A DNA stretch of 64,000 nt from Chrysomallon squamiferum (Eukaryota > Mollusca > Gastropoda > Neomphalida > Peltospiridae), in NCBI GenBank assembly GCA_012295275.1, contig CM022670.1:28390881-28454880 (forward strand), read 5' to 3'. The position numbers were made by a program, and so were the translations under genes. This document shows, piece by piece, positions 1 to 10,458 of this stretch (positions are counted from its first letter, which is position 1; every line of letters begins with the position of its first letter). Below the pieces are notes generated by a model, which was not told the origin of the DNA, searched no databases, and saw only the letters and a program-made list of their open reading frames with translations.

Positions 1-620
1 TCATATATGTAAGTGATAAAACAGTAGAAGTTTGGACAGAGAAAGCACAAGAGGATCTGGAAACATATATGTCATATTATATAATTAACTCTGATGATGA
101 TACATCAGGAGTAACAAACCATGTAATAAGTGTTACAGAAAAAAGTATTGTGCACAAATAAAGAATTAAAAAGTTCACAAATGTTTGTCCTTATTTTTAT
201 CCAGGTATTTTTCCCATGGGTTTGACAGCAAGAATTTGGTAAAGTTTTCCTTTACAAAGTTCTGTATAATCCTTTTTATGATAAGTCATTTATCCATAAA
301 CATAAATATCTCTCATAACAGTCTTGATCCACAAATCTGTCTGATAATCTGTCCGCTAATTGCGGAATCTTATATTTGAACAAATTTCTTTCCATCTTGA
401 TGCTTAGTACAGTGTTTCCTAACAAAACTTAACTCAGAAATATATGTACTTCTTATATTGGTGAAAGACTGATAAAAGTAGCATAAATGCATTGTGCATT
501 TCTATTAAGATTAAAGTGATATAAAACGTCTAATTGTGCTTTTTATCATATTGAGTACCAAAAAGTTTAAACTGTAATATCCAAACATTCAAATATCTAA
601 TTCTATTCTAAGAAAAGGTG
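1..620. other. AT-rich stretch, no gene recognised
   Basis: Only short open frames occur and none resembles a protein domain. The 5' end of the LINE remnant may reach into the last part of this stretch, but I see no target-site duplication that would mark its boundary. Confidence 0.5.
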
Positions 621-769
621 CAATGTACTTTTCAAGTAACTGTTTGCTTAAGAAACAATCGTTAACATGCATTGGTTTACATGAACTCATTTTCTCAAAC
701 AGGTGCTTTCGTAGCTTCAGTAGCACTTTCATTGGCAAAATATGGCAATGGCACATAATGCAGAGGATA

Positions 770-1591
770 AAGATCATCTTCAAATGCCAAAATCTCTACT
801 CACAAGGTGTCACATCTGTAAAGCAGATAAAGGTGCATCAGAACAACAAACTTGTTCCAACAAGTACCTTTTTTCTGACATTTAATGTGCCCACTCTTCC
901 AGATTCTGTGAAAGCAGGATATCTGCATGTTCCTGTTATGCCATACATTCCATATCCTTTAAGATGTTTTAAATGTCAAAAATATGGACATGGACAGAAT
1001 ACATGTAACAAATTGACATGTGCTCAATGTGGGCAGTTTGACCATGAAAATAAGTCATGTCAGAATGATATGGCATGTACCAACTGTGGAGGAAAACACT
1101 TTGCATACTCTCAAGAGTGCCCAAAGTGGGAACTGGAAAAACGGTACAACGTATTAAAGTCAAAAGAAAACTGTCATTCCCGGAGGCTAGAAAAGTGAGA
1201 GAGTCATCTTCAGCAGCGGTAGCAAGGATATCAGTCATACACTGGCACTGTTAGGGTGTCTACACCCAACATAGCCATTCAGACCGATTTAACATGGCCA
1301 AACGGTGTAGACAAATTTAAAAACATTTTGGATATTGAAAAAACAAAGAAACAGACTGCTGAAGTACAAAATTCTTTGGATTCTAAAAATCTTTCAAAGG
1401 GCTCGTCTGCCGGGCTGCCAGGTCCCAGCAAGCTGCCTTCTGGAAAAGAGACCAAGAAACAGAGTAAGGATTCTTCTTCAGAAAGGTTAAAGAAAGCTGA
1501 ACAACAACTGATTCTGACCAATAATCCTTACAGAATGTTGGCTGAAATGGGCGATCTGATGGATATCTCAGAAAATCGTCCACAACCTTGA
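770..1591 (+). pseudogene. LINE ORF1 remnant with CCHC zinc knuckles
   Basis: The open frame ending at 1198 contains GVTSVKQIKVHQNNKLVPT, a segment typical of Jockey-type ORF1, then KAGYLHVPVMPYIPYPLRC and successive cysteine/histidine knuckles (CFKCQKYGHGQNTC, CAQCGQFDHENKSC, CTNCGGKHFAYSQEC) between about 960 and 1130. Such knuckles bind the element's RNA. Around 1190-1255 the frame is broken by stops; a neighbouring frame continues with a serine/alanine-rich stretch. The C-terminal part reopens at 1256 with IQTDLTWPNG, which also recurs in this family, and ends at 1591. The ORF1 is therefore interrupted at least once. The preceding in-frame residues from 623 are not recognisable. Confidence 0.85.
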
Positions 1592-1639
1592 AAATCACCG
1601 AAAGAAATATTAAAACACATACTATCTACTAACGACTAT

Positions 1640-2280
1640 TTCAGTCGTTCAGTGGAATTGCCGGGGGCTTAGGCCCAGTTTTGATGAATTGAGCCTTTTA
1701 GTTGTTAAACATTATCCCTTTGCAGTGTGTCTTCAGGAAACTTTCCTTAAAGAGACTGATAGTTTTACTGTTAGGGGATTTAACCTCTATCACAAATTCC
1801 AGGAAACTAAACCTAGAGCATCTATTCTTGTTAATGAGAACATTCCCCAGAGTATTGTTACCTTAAATACCAGCTTACAGGTTATGGCTGTTAAAGTCAC
1901 AGTTCAAAAAAGTTTAGCAATCATTTCAGTTTTAACACTCAAGACCTCCAAGATCTCATAGACCGACTCTTTTTATTCTGATGGGAGATTTCAGTGGTCA
2001 AAATACATTGAGGGGATGTGAAGAGGTTAATAATAGAGGTCAATAATTGGAGGACTTAATTCTCAAAAATGATTTGATTCTCTTTAATGATAAAAGTCAC
2101 ACGTTTTCATTCTGCTAGAAGTACCTTCACTTCAGTAGACTTAACCCTTTGTAGTCCATCAGTTTATCTCTATTTCTCTGGAAAGTTGGTCCCGATCCTT
2201 GTGGTAGTAACCATTTTCCCATTTTCTTGGAGAATAATAGACCACCTTGTCTTGAAAGGGTTCAAAGATGGAAGCTGATG
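1640..2280 (+). pseudogene. LINE APE-type endonuclease remnant
   Basis: The frame through 1640-1960 reads QWNCRGLRPSFDELSLL, then FAVCLQETFLKETDSF with the catalytic glutamate of the LQET motif, then RGFNLYHKFQ. Later, in a different frame near 1977, LMGDFSGQNTL carries the conserved GDF motif, where Asn usually follows and Ser is found here. An in-frame stop at about 2044 sits inside the next conserved block (LEDLILKNDLILFNDK). VDLTLCSPSVYLYFSGK near 2130 matches the region before the SDH motif. These enzymes nick the target DNA. Several frame changes and stops make this a pseudogene. Confidence 0.85.
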
Positions 2281-3306
2281 ATGGCAAACTGGGATCAATT
2301 CCAACATCTATGTGGCACTCATCTGCACCAGTCTGCCATTAGAGATGCTGATGATCCCATTTCCTTGTTTACTTCCATCTTGAAGGACATTGCAGAAGAG
2401 GCTATACCCAAGACATCGGCAATACAAAACTGCTTTTAAAAAACCTTGGTTTAATGATTCTTGTAAAGATGTAATCAAAGAGCGCAACAGGACCTTGGAA
2501 AGGTTCAAACGAGAGCCAACTGAGGGCAGCCTGGATACTCATCACATTGCTAGGGCTAAGGCACGCAGACATATCCAACACAGTAAGAAGACATCTCGGA
2601 GGAAATATATTACCACTATCCCAAACACCAGTCAAACCTGTGTGGAATAGGATAAAAAATATCAAAGGAAAGGCATCCAGTAACACTATCCACCATTTAT
2701 CTGTCAATGATAGCGATGTCACATGACACTGCTGATGTATTGGCAGATAACCTTTCTCATAATTCTTCTTCTTTCAGAACAGATGATTTTGCATCTGTAC
2801 GCAATAAAGCTGTAAAGCAGATTATTAATTTTTCATTTGATAATACTGAAATATACAATATGCCCTTCTCCATAGAAGAATTGCAGAATGTTCTAGGTAG
2901 AGCTCATGACACTTTAGCAGGAACAAATGAAATACACTATCAGTTAATTAAACATTTACCCAGTTCTTCTCTCTTGCTTCTTCTGAGAATTTTCAATAAA
3001 AGCTGGATTTCTTGGAACTTTCCTTCTGACTGGAGGAAAGGAATTGTCATTCCTATTCCAAAGCCTGGTAAGGATCCAACAAAGACTACTAGTTATCACC
3101 CTATTGCCTTGACAGGTTGCATCTGCAAAACCATGGAACAAATTATCGATCATAGATTGGTCTGGTTTCTTGAATCTCACAAACTGCTTACTTATGTGCA
3201 GTGTGGTTTCAGATACAGATGTTGCATGACTGGTCATCTTGTTAGATTTGAAACATTTTGCAGGGAAGTTTTCATTGCTATATTGTTTGAAGTCAATAAT
3301 AAATAA
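2280..3306 (+). pseudogene. LINE reverse transcriptase N-terminal remnant
   Basis: A linker segment (PWFNDSCKDVIKERNRTLE, near 2445-2510) has an in-frame stop near 2650. A frame from 2707 to 3306 then carries the RT amino-terminal part: PFSIEELQNVLGRAHDTLAG, a fingers block with SDWRKGIVIPIPKPGKDP, SYHPIALTGCICKTMEQII and VQCGFRYR. The last residues (FCREVFIAILFEVNNK) correspond to the lead into motif A, whose first catalytic Asp is not found. The sequence then becomes an AAAT/AATA repeat. Without motifs A and C the fragment cannot be catalytic. Confidence 0.88.
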
Positions 3307-3330
3307 ATAAATAAATAAAAATAAAGACAA
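3296..3330 (+). repeat. (AATA)n simple repeat at the LINE 3' break
   Basis: Tandem AATA/AAAT units begin right where reverse-transcriptase homology stops. This could be a LINE-associated tail or a microsatellite grown at a deletion breakpoint. Confidence 0.8.
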
Positions 3331-3614
3331 AAACAGAACAAAAACAAAACAAAGTAAAATATTAATCATCTGAAACACCAAGGACAAGACATCATGGTAA
3401 TATTTTCTTTTATTGTTTATCACTGTGACTGTTTGTCCAGTGGTCAGTGTTATTACATACTCATAATATACAGGTTTGTGTAATAAACAATATTTGTAAT
3501 GGTAATAGTAACATCACCTTGTTTAATATATATAGAGGTATAATGTGTTCAATTAAATGCACAGGTGATCAAATTTACAACTTTGGCCAGCAGCTAATTC
3601 TTTGTTTTCAGACA

Positions 3615-3764
3615 ACTTATCTGATATAGACACATGTAATAAGTATACATACTTATCTGATATATACACATGTAATAAGTATACATACTTATCTGATATA
3701 TACACATGTAATAAGTATACATACTTATCTGATATATACACATGTAATAAGTATACATACTTAT
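3615..3764. repeat. 36-bp minisatellite, about 4.2 copies, with inverted-repeat junctions
   Basis: The 36-bp unit begins ACTTATCTGATATA and recurs at 3615, 3651, 3687 and 3723, with a partial copy at 3759. Unit junctions form the palindrome ATAAGTATACATACTTAT (7-bp arms, 4-nt spacer). Because 36 is divisible by 3 and the unit lacks stops in some frames, repetitive open frames appear on both strands. They are artefacts. Confidence 0.95.
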
Positions 3765-4111
3765 GCATTTTATATAAATATTCTTTCTGCTATGCAAACA
3801 TATACAGATTTATAAAGATGATGAAATAACTTGATGACTGGCCAGTGAATATGAATTGTTTTATACATATTTTATACAATGTATTGTATACAGTTTACAA
3901 GTTTCGTTTACACATTGAATATTCTTTGCACATATGTATAGTGGAGGTGAGTATAAATAAGGAGTTACAGAGATTTTTAAAAATGTATAGAAATATATAT
4001 TTTATGTATATAAGTATATATGTGTGTTTATATATATCTGTGTTGTTTATTTTCAAGTATTTTTTTCTTGATCTTTCAAACCATTCTGCTTTTGTATTTC
4101 ATATTTAATGT

Positions 4112-4116
<5 letters not shown>

Positions 4117-4150
<34 letters not shown>

Positions 4151-4176
4151 AATAATAATAATAATAATAATAATAA
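4117..4176. repeat. Poly(A) tract followed by (AAT)n
   Basis: About 33 consecutive A residues are followed by roughly eight AAT units. This may be the tail of an old retroposon, but no body upstream is recognisable. Confidence 0.9.
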
Positions 4177-5462
4177 AATTTCAAAATAAACAAACTAATT
4201 GGAAAAAAACACAAAACAACTAAATAAAGTAAACTATGAAAACCCTGAGAACTGAAATGAAGTAATTATCTAAATTCTTCAAGATGTCTGCAACTACAGA
4301 ACACACAAGCTGCCATTTAATTAAAAATAATAATAACTGTTTGTTATTTATGGCTTTGTCTGTGACACAGGAATCAAAATCTCATTCTCTGTCAGATGAT
4401 GAAAAGGAAAATGCTGTACATTTGTCTGACTGAAATCACATTATAGTTATCAGAAAATAGAAATTAAATATCTGGGCTTTACCAAATAATAGCTTTGTCA
4501 TACAGGTAAAAGTACATTATCAAGGCTTTGTAATAGTTGGGACATAAAAATTTAATTATCATCATCTTGAAGTTTAAACCCAACAAAAAATATCAAGGCT
4601 TTTTAAGTCAGATGACAAAATGAAACTACGATGAAAAAAGATAAAAGAAAAAGGTAGAAAATACTGCCGTCTGTTATCATTTTGAATTTGCTTCTTGTTT
4701 TTTGTTATTAAACAGATGTAAATTTTTAATTCTGTTCCATTGTTGTGTAAATAATACATTCATATACAACATATACACATATACATGTACTGAAATTATG
4801 TATGTATATATATATATATAGTTATTTGTTGTGTATAACAGGATCCTGTTTGTATATTTATGCTTGAAGATCACAGGCATTTATGCTTTAGTTACCCATA
4901 TTTCAGATAAATATTTACATGCATAGTTCAAACAAAGCTGCCTTCATACTCAACAATTTATTGTAACAACTTGTAGATCCTATTTCTTGTTTCTTTTGTT
5001 GTCATTTTCTTTAAATAAGATTATATTGAATTATGAAGTAAAAAAAATGCAAAATAATGATGTCACTATATTTTTGTTTTAAATTTGTTTTGTTTTTGCC
5101 ATTTTTTAAATTTATTTATTTTATTATTATTATCTGTAGAGTAAGAAGTCAGCTTTATCAACCATGTCATGGCACAAAGGGAAGGGAGGTAATTAGTGAC
5201 TCCTCAGAACACAGGAAACTGCAAAAGCAGTTGTTTATATACGCGTGTCATCATATTTTTATAAACATGCTGTCAAGAAAATCATTGTTTTCATTCTGAT
5301 GTTCCTATTTGTTTTATCTCATTCAAACATCTGCACTATAGTGGTTTTCTTTATTATTATTTGTCCTCATAAACACTGCCTTTCTCTGAGGAAAAAAGAA
5401 GAAAACAAACAGTAATAATGACAATTGTAATAATAATAAACAAATAATAATAATAATAAACA

Positions 5463-5497
<35 letters not shown>

Positions 5498-5576
5498 TAA
5501 TAACGGTAACAATGAAAACATAATGAAACACACACAAAAAATGAACATAAGAACCTTTAGCACTATCAACATTTAA

Positions 5577-5620
<44 letters not shown>

Positions 5621-6100
5621 CAGCTGCCCACATGAAGTTCCACAAATCCAGTTGTCCATCTTTACAAGCATGTTGAACACTTAAATGTCAAATGTTACAT
5701 TAATTTGAGAATAGTTAGAATATTCATTTTTTTTTTTTTTTTTTTTTACAAAAATCCTGTAACAATAACAAAACATGTTGTTAACATACTGTTAACACCA
5801 TACTGTAACACCAGCTAATGATGGCTACTAAGGCATCAGCTGTGTTGAATATTGACTAATTAGGCATACAGTAACATAACAGTGTTAAACACACAGGTAA
5901 CAGGCACATTACCACTTGCAGTGTTAAGAAAGTATTTACTGAAATCTCTAACTGAAAATATTTTTTGGCACATCCATATAGAGAAGAAGAAGAAGAATAA
6001 CCAGATCGCACCAATTGATGGTTAACAGAATCCTTTTATCATTCACACTTTGTCTGACCACTGTCCTTGCCTGGGAAAATGCTCTCAAGTCCATTGATCT
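4177..6100. other. Gene-free 3' flank of the DLC1-like gene
   Basis: This is AT-rich sequence with an (AAT)n run at 5465-5495, poly(A) at 5578-5617 and poly(T) at 5729-5748. No coding similarity was seen. A slightly less AT-rich patch at about 5136-5270 is unexplained. Part of this region may be 3' UTR, but no poly(A) site can be chosen with confidence. Confidence 0.5.
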
Positions 6101-6109
6101 GAGGGGAAA

Positions 6110-6540
6110 TCATTTTCTTAGAAATGTTCTCAATCTGTTGAATCTAAATGAAACATCTAAGAAATGAACAAATGATTTTCACAGAAATGTTCTCAATCTG
6201 ATGAAGCCATGAATTTCATTTTCTTAGAAAAAACATTTATAATCTGATAAATCCATTCATCAGCTTCTGTGAAATATTCTCAACATAATGAATTGATGGC
6301 ACCATTTTCTAAGAAATGTTCACCATTCAGTGTATCAGTATAGATCTCTTTCTATGAAATTCTCTGTTTGGTGAATCTACATTTTCTAAGAAATGTTCTC
6401 CGTCTGATGTAACCAAGCATTTTTCTAAGAAATGTTCTCTGTCTGATGTAACCAAACATTTTTCTAAGAAAGGAGCTCAATCTGGTGAACTGTTAGTCTC
6501 TCTTTGCATGAAATGTTGTCATTCTGATGACTCCATGTAC
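6110..6540. repeat. Decayed minisatellite built on a TTTCTAAGAAATGTTCTC motif
   Basis: The motif (variants TTTCTTAGAAATGTTCTCA, TTCACAGAAATGTTCTCA, TTTTCTAAGAAATGTTCTC) followed by TCTGATGAATCC-like sequence recurs about eight times, with irregular spacing of about 40-65 bp. It ends about 70 bp from the stop codon of the DLC1-like gene and so may lie in its 3' UTR. Confidence 0.75.
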
Positions 6541-6610
6541 ATCATTTTCTGTTTTGACCTCAGATAACTGTACTGTTTAAGTCACATGGTGGTGTTATAT
6601 ATATGTTTTA

Positions 6611-6725
6611 TTACACATCTGTTTCTGGTAAGTCTGCTTGTTGATGGAATGATTCTCGGATTCTGTCCATGTAGTTTGCACACAGATAACCGTATGACTT
6701 GTTGTACCATTCCGGACTCCGACCC
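6611..6725 (-). CDS. DLC1: DLC1-like, last coding exon: START C-terminus and stop
   Basis: The acceptor TTTTCAG precedes 6725, and phase-2 entry completes an Arg codon. The exon reads GRSPEWYNKSYGYLCANYMD and ends SFHQQADLPETDV followed by TAA at 6613-6611. The SPEWY block and the final amphipathic helix match the end of the START domain in DLC1, STARD13 and STARD8, where this helix closes over the ligand cavity. An AATAAA hexamer overlaps the stop codon; it is probably not the working poly(A) signal. Confidence 0.95.
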
Positions 6726-7039
6726 CTGAAAAGTAACACCAAACAAAAATTAAACAAAAATATAAATAAAAAATAGATTAATAAATATGCAAACATATAA
6801 AACTATAGCATTATAATATAATTTATTATTGATCATTTCAGTGCATATGTAGTAATTTATTTTGCACAAAGCTTATATATACATTTTTCAGAGTTAAAAA
6901 TATAAACATCTTTTTTCTCTTGAAAATATTTATATAAATTTTGAAATTTAATTTAAATCGTGTCCTTTCTTAAACTAGCCGTTACTAAAAATTAATTAAT
7001 GCATGTATTTAATGTATCTCTGCCTCTCGTCTGCTTTAC

Positions 7040-7216
7040 CTTGTGTCAGTTCGTGTAAGGTGTGTTATTCTTGTTTTTCCCGATCCGCAAGGCTCCATGA
7101 GAAAGTGTGACATAAACTCTATAGCTTGGACTCCTTGTACCTCCGTGATGTCTGGATGATCAACTGAAGCAGAAATCATAGCACAGGCTCCTTTCACAAG
7201 ATCAGTTCTCCAGTAC
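7040..7216 (-). CDS. DLC1: DLC1-like exon: START domain, RTDLVKGAC block
   Basis: The acceptor TTTGTGCAG precedes 7216 and the donor GTAAAG follows 7040; phase is 2 in and 2 out. The exon encodes YWRTDLVKGACAMISASVDH and later EPCGSGKTRITHLTRTD. Both are hallmark blocks of the DLC-family START domain, a lipid-binding helix-grip fold. Confidence 0.96.
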
Positions 7217-7554
7217 CTGCACAAATATTTTATAAATTGTTTAAAAAACCAAATAAACAAATATTGCTACCAAATATGTGTAAGAAAGTTGTGTGTAAGG
7301 TATCATCATCATCATTATTATTATTATTTTAAGTTAACTGCCAGAATAGTAGATTAGATTTCTGAAGATTTTTAAAATTAAAATCATCCTAATGTTATTG
7401 TTTTATCATTATAAATTTTTATTTATTCATTTCTCCACACCACCATTTTTATTGTTTCACTGTTTTTAGTATTCATTTTATAGAGTTGAAAATTGCTGTG
7501 GTATTTAAATGCAGATGACATTTTGATTTGTTTTGATTTACACAGGTGACTTAC

Positions 7555-7680
7555 CTCAGTATACAGTAGTGTCGTGTGGGGTGGGGTGCCATGCTGTTAA
7601 TAGTGTACTGGAACACATCCGTATGCTGGTCAAGCTGGACTACGACTGACCAGTTGAGTAAATCCTCATCCCAAACTTGT
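7555..7680 (-). CDS. DLC1: DLC1-like exon: START domain, NSMAPHPTRHY block
   Basis: This exon is too short to stand out as an open frame. The acceptor TCTGTTACAG precedes 7680 and the donor GTAAGT follows 7555; phase is 2 in and 2 out. The product is QVWDEDLLNWSVVVQLDQHT, then FQYTINSMAPHPTRHYCILR, as in DLC1 and STARD13 (conserved WD.DLL and NSMAPHP). The acceptor lies at the very edge of a minisatellite that fills the adjoining intron. Confidence 0.96.
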
Positions 7681-7682
7681 CT

Positions 7683-8295
7683 GTAACAGATATAAAGTTA
7701 TCACAAACATGTAACAGAAATAGGAAGCTACTGGAAACACATAACAGATAGAAACCTATCATAAACATGTAACCGAAATAGGAAGCTACTGGAAACACAT
7801 AACAGATATAAAGTTACCAGAAACATGTAACAGAAATAGGAAGCTACTGGAAACACATAACAGATAGAAAGCTATCACAAACATGTAACAGAAATAGGAA
7901 GCTACTGGAAACACATAACAGATATAAAATTACCAGAAACATGTAACAGAAATAGGAAGCTACTGGAAACACATAACAGATATAAAGTTACCAGAAACAT
8001 GTAACAGAAATAGGAAGCTACTGGAAACACATAACAGATATAAAGTTATCACAAACATGTAACAGAAATAGGAAGCTACTGGAAACACATAACAGATATA
8101 AAGTTACCAGAAACATGTAACAGAAATAGGAAGCTACTGAACACATAACAGATATAAAGTTACCAGAAACATGTAACAGAAAAAATAATGAAGCAAATAA
8201 AATGGAAACACAAAACAAATATAAAGTTACCAGAAACATGTAACAGAAATAGGAAAACACTTCATACATAAACTAAATATAAAGTTTACCAATGA
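7683..8295. repeat. 58-bp intronic minisatellite, about 10 units
   Basis: Units of about 58 bp, each with AACATGTAACAGAAATAGG followed by AAGCTACTGGAAACACATAA and a variable CAGATATAAAGTTACCAG part, are repeated head to tail. About eight are close copies and the last two are degenerate. The array fills most of the intron between exons 8560-8723 and 7555-7680. On the transcribed strand each unit carries TTTCCAG (acceptor-like) and CTGGTAACT (donor-like). Confidence 0.95.
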
Positions 8296-8559
8296 ATCAT
8301 GTAAAACATAAAATTACTGGAAACATTTGACAAAAATAATGCTACTGGAAAAATTTAACACAAATCAAAATTATGGGAATATATGACACAAAAACAAATT
8401 GCAGTAAGTATTTGTTATAATAAACCAAAACCTGTCTCTGTATATGTGTTTGTCTGAGAACTTTTTGCAAAAACATAATCCACACCTACATAAAAATCAG
8501 TGTCTGCTGTGTGGGTCAGTATAAGAAGCATTAAGTGCTGAGTTAAGTAGGTTTCGTAC

Positions 8560-8723
8560 CTCTCATGAAGAATTCTGTTGAGGACTTCCACTGGGGGTGC
8601 CTCCACCTCCACACAGCACTTCCACTCTCTCAGAGGGTTACTGTCAGTGGGCTTCTTGTAGAAAATCTCAATTCCACTGACAGACAGAGTTAAAACCCAC
8701 CCCCTGTTCTTTTCATGTGACTC
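8560..8723 (-). CDS. DLC1: DLC1-like exon: START domain, N-terminal part
   Basis: The acceptor TCTACTTCAG precedes 8723 and the donor GTACGA follows 8560; phase is 0 in and 2 out. The product begins ESHEKNRGWVLTLSVSGIEI, then FYKKPTDSNPLREWKCCVEV and PPVEVLNRILHER. GWV, the Tyr-Lys-Lys strand, PLR.W and the E(V/I)L.R(I/L)L helix match the start of the START domain in human DLC1. Confidence 0.95.
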
Positions 8724-9045
8724 CTGAAGTAGATAAATATAAATACTGACACCACATGCAAACTCTGTATTCAGTAGATTAAAAAACAAATGGCTAGGTA
8801 AACAGAATTGAAATTAAAGAGTGGTGTTTATTTACTTATGTCTACTACCTACCTACTTTTCTACTTAATATAGATACTGTTATGAAAACACTGATGTCTA
8901 AAAAATAGATATTTAATAAATGCTTTGAAAATATGGAAGCTTGAAAAAATTAACTTTTTACTGAGAAAAATCAAATAGAAGAAAAACAACACACGGAAAT
9001 TAATGATCTATAAAGACTGAGGCAATAATTGTCTATAGTTTTTAC

Positions 9046-9192
9046 CTTGAGTAATGTCTGTATGCATTCTTCACCATAAGACTTGAAATCTGGTCCATCA
9101 TGGTTAGGTACCCTGCAGAATTCTTCAAATGGCATCGGTTCTGTTCCCTCAATACTGGACAAAGGCATTTTGGAAAACACCCAGGATGGAAT
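9046..9192 (-). CDS. DLC1: DLC1-like exon: RhoGAP-START linker
   Basis: The acceptor TTTGACTCAG precedes 9192 and the donor GTAAAA follows 9046; phase is 0 in and 0 out, 49 codons. It encodes IPSWVFSKMPLSSIEGTEPM and ends FKSYGEECIQTLLK. The last part is the first START helix (in vertebrates, HFLQDC..GLFKE). The linker itself is poorly conserved, as expected for this family. Confidence 0.9.
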
Positions 9193-9358
9193 CTGAGTCA
9201 AAGTAATCACATAAATCATAATTATATTTATAATAATGTAATTGTAATATACATAAATTAAAAAATAAATATAAATTTTCAATTTTTTTTTAATAGAATA
9301 TAATAATATATTTATTCTTTTTTCAATTTTTAAAAATAATCACGGTCAATAAACTCAC

Positions 9359-9553
9359 CATAAATATTTTCTTGCTCTCTGTGATCATGAAAGTGAGGCA
9401 CTCGTGAGCCGCTTTCTGTTCCTGCAGTTCCCGTGCCTCTGGTATTCCGAGATTTTTACGATTTCTTTTAGGACTCGAAGTGGAGTTGAACCTTAGCCCT
9501 CCCATGTTGAACAGTGATGGAGCAAAACAGACAGCCAAGTTACTAGCAGTCAT
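9359..9553 (-). CDS. DLC1: DLC1-like exon: RhoGAP C-terminal part
   Basis: The acceptor TTTGGTTCAG precedes 9553 and the donor GTGAGT follows 9359; phase is 0 in and 0 out, 65 codons. It begins MTASNLAVCFAPSLFNMGGL, the conserved helix of RhoGAP domains (MT..NLA...APSL). The Asn of this motif normally contacts the GTPase. It continues with a basic SSPKRNRK stretch and ends CLTFMITESKKIFM. Confidence 0.96.
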
Positions 9554-9954
9554 CTGAACCAAATTAACAAACATGTGTCAAACCATAATCAACTGAAAAG
9601 CATTCAGTAATAATAATGATGATGAGAGAAAAATTAATTTTATTCTTGAAATAATAGTTGTATTATAATTTATGTAAGTGGTGAGGTGGTTTTCAATAAA
9701 ATATTGTTTTGAAATAGTCAAATAACAATAAAACTTTTAGAAGTAAACAGTTTCCTGTTATTTAAATATATTCCAAGTTTCTTGTTTTTCCAGTTAAACA
9801 GTATTTTTTTGTTTCATATGTATATCATATATATATATATATATATATGTAATAAAAGTAAAATTTCTTTTTATTTGGTTTTTGTTTCCAACAAGCCATG
9901 TTTCCACAAGTTGAAGACGATATGAAGATAGGACAAAACTGTAATTTGACTGAC

Positions 9955-10085
9955 CTGATGTTCTGAGGAATGCTGGGAAATGTCGCTAAGGAAGAGAAGC
10001 AGAGACTGCAGAGTTTCTCGGTTCTCGTCAGGCAGTAAAACAATGGTTGCCTGGATGGCTTCAAGTCGCAGACCTACTGGAACAT
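9955..10085 (-). CDS. DLC1: DLC1-like exon: RhoGAP core
   Basis: The acceptor TTCTGCTAG precedes 10085 and the donor GTCAGT follows 9955; phase is 1 in and 0 out. It encodes VPVGLRLEAIQATIVLLPDE and then NRETLQSLLLFLSDI. LP.ENR..L..LL.FL is a signature of RhoGAP domains. Confidence 0.96.
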
Positions 10086-10458
10086 CTAGCAGAACAAAAA
10101 TAATTAAAATATTTACATTAGCATCAATTTTTTAAAATGCAGCAGAAAGAACTTAATTTACTTATTAAAAGATAAATTTGGAAATGTTATTTCAAAACAA
10201 CTTATTAAAAATTGTTGATGCTTTTTTTGATTCATGAAAGATGATTCATGAAAGATGATGATGATGATGATAATAACTAGAATCAGAACCATAAATATGT
10301 AACAGTTATGAATAAACAAACAGTACATTGAGAAATGATGACACAAAATATATTAAAAACATTTGAAATATAATGTATAACAGATTGGAGTCTAGTACTT
10401 AGGAAAGATAAGATAATTTCAGTAAGACAGTTTGAGAATGATGAAATGGTCAACGTAC

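Larger units (their letters stand above)
623..3306 (+). mobile_element. Degenerate Jockey-like non-LTR retrotransposon (LINE), truncated in the reverse transcriptase
   Basis: In order on the plus strand lie an ORF1-like part with zinc knuckles, the start of an APE-type endonuclease (QWNCRGLRPSFDEL near 1648), an endonuclease-RT linker (KKPWFNDSCKD near 2440) and the fingers region of a reverse transcriptase (DWRKGIVIPIPKPGKDPT near 3030). This order is that of Jockey-superfamily LINEs. The parts lie in different frames and are cut by stops, so the copy cannot encode its proteins. Homology ends near 3285, where RT motif A would begin, and is followed by an AATA-type simple repeat. The palm (YADD) and thumb are absent. 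The true 5' end is uncertain; recognisable coding similarity begins near 780. It lies about 3.3 kb beyond the stop codon of the DLC1-like gene, on the opposite strand. Confidence 0.9.

Noticed and set aside
7683-8295. CRISPR-like regular repeat array
   Set aside because: The units are contiguous 58-bp copies with no unique spacers, inside an intron of a eukaryotic gene.
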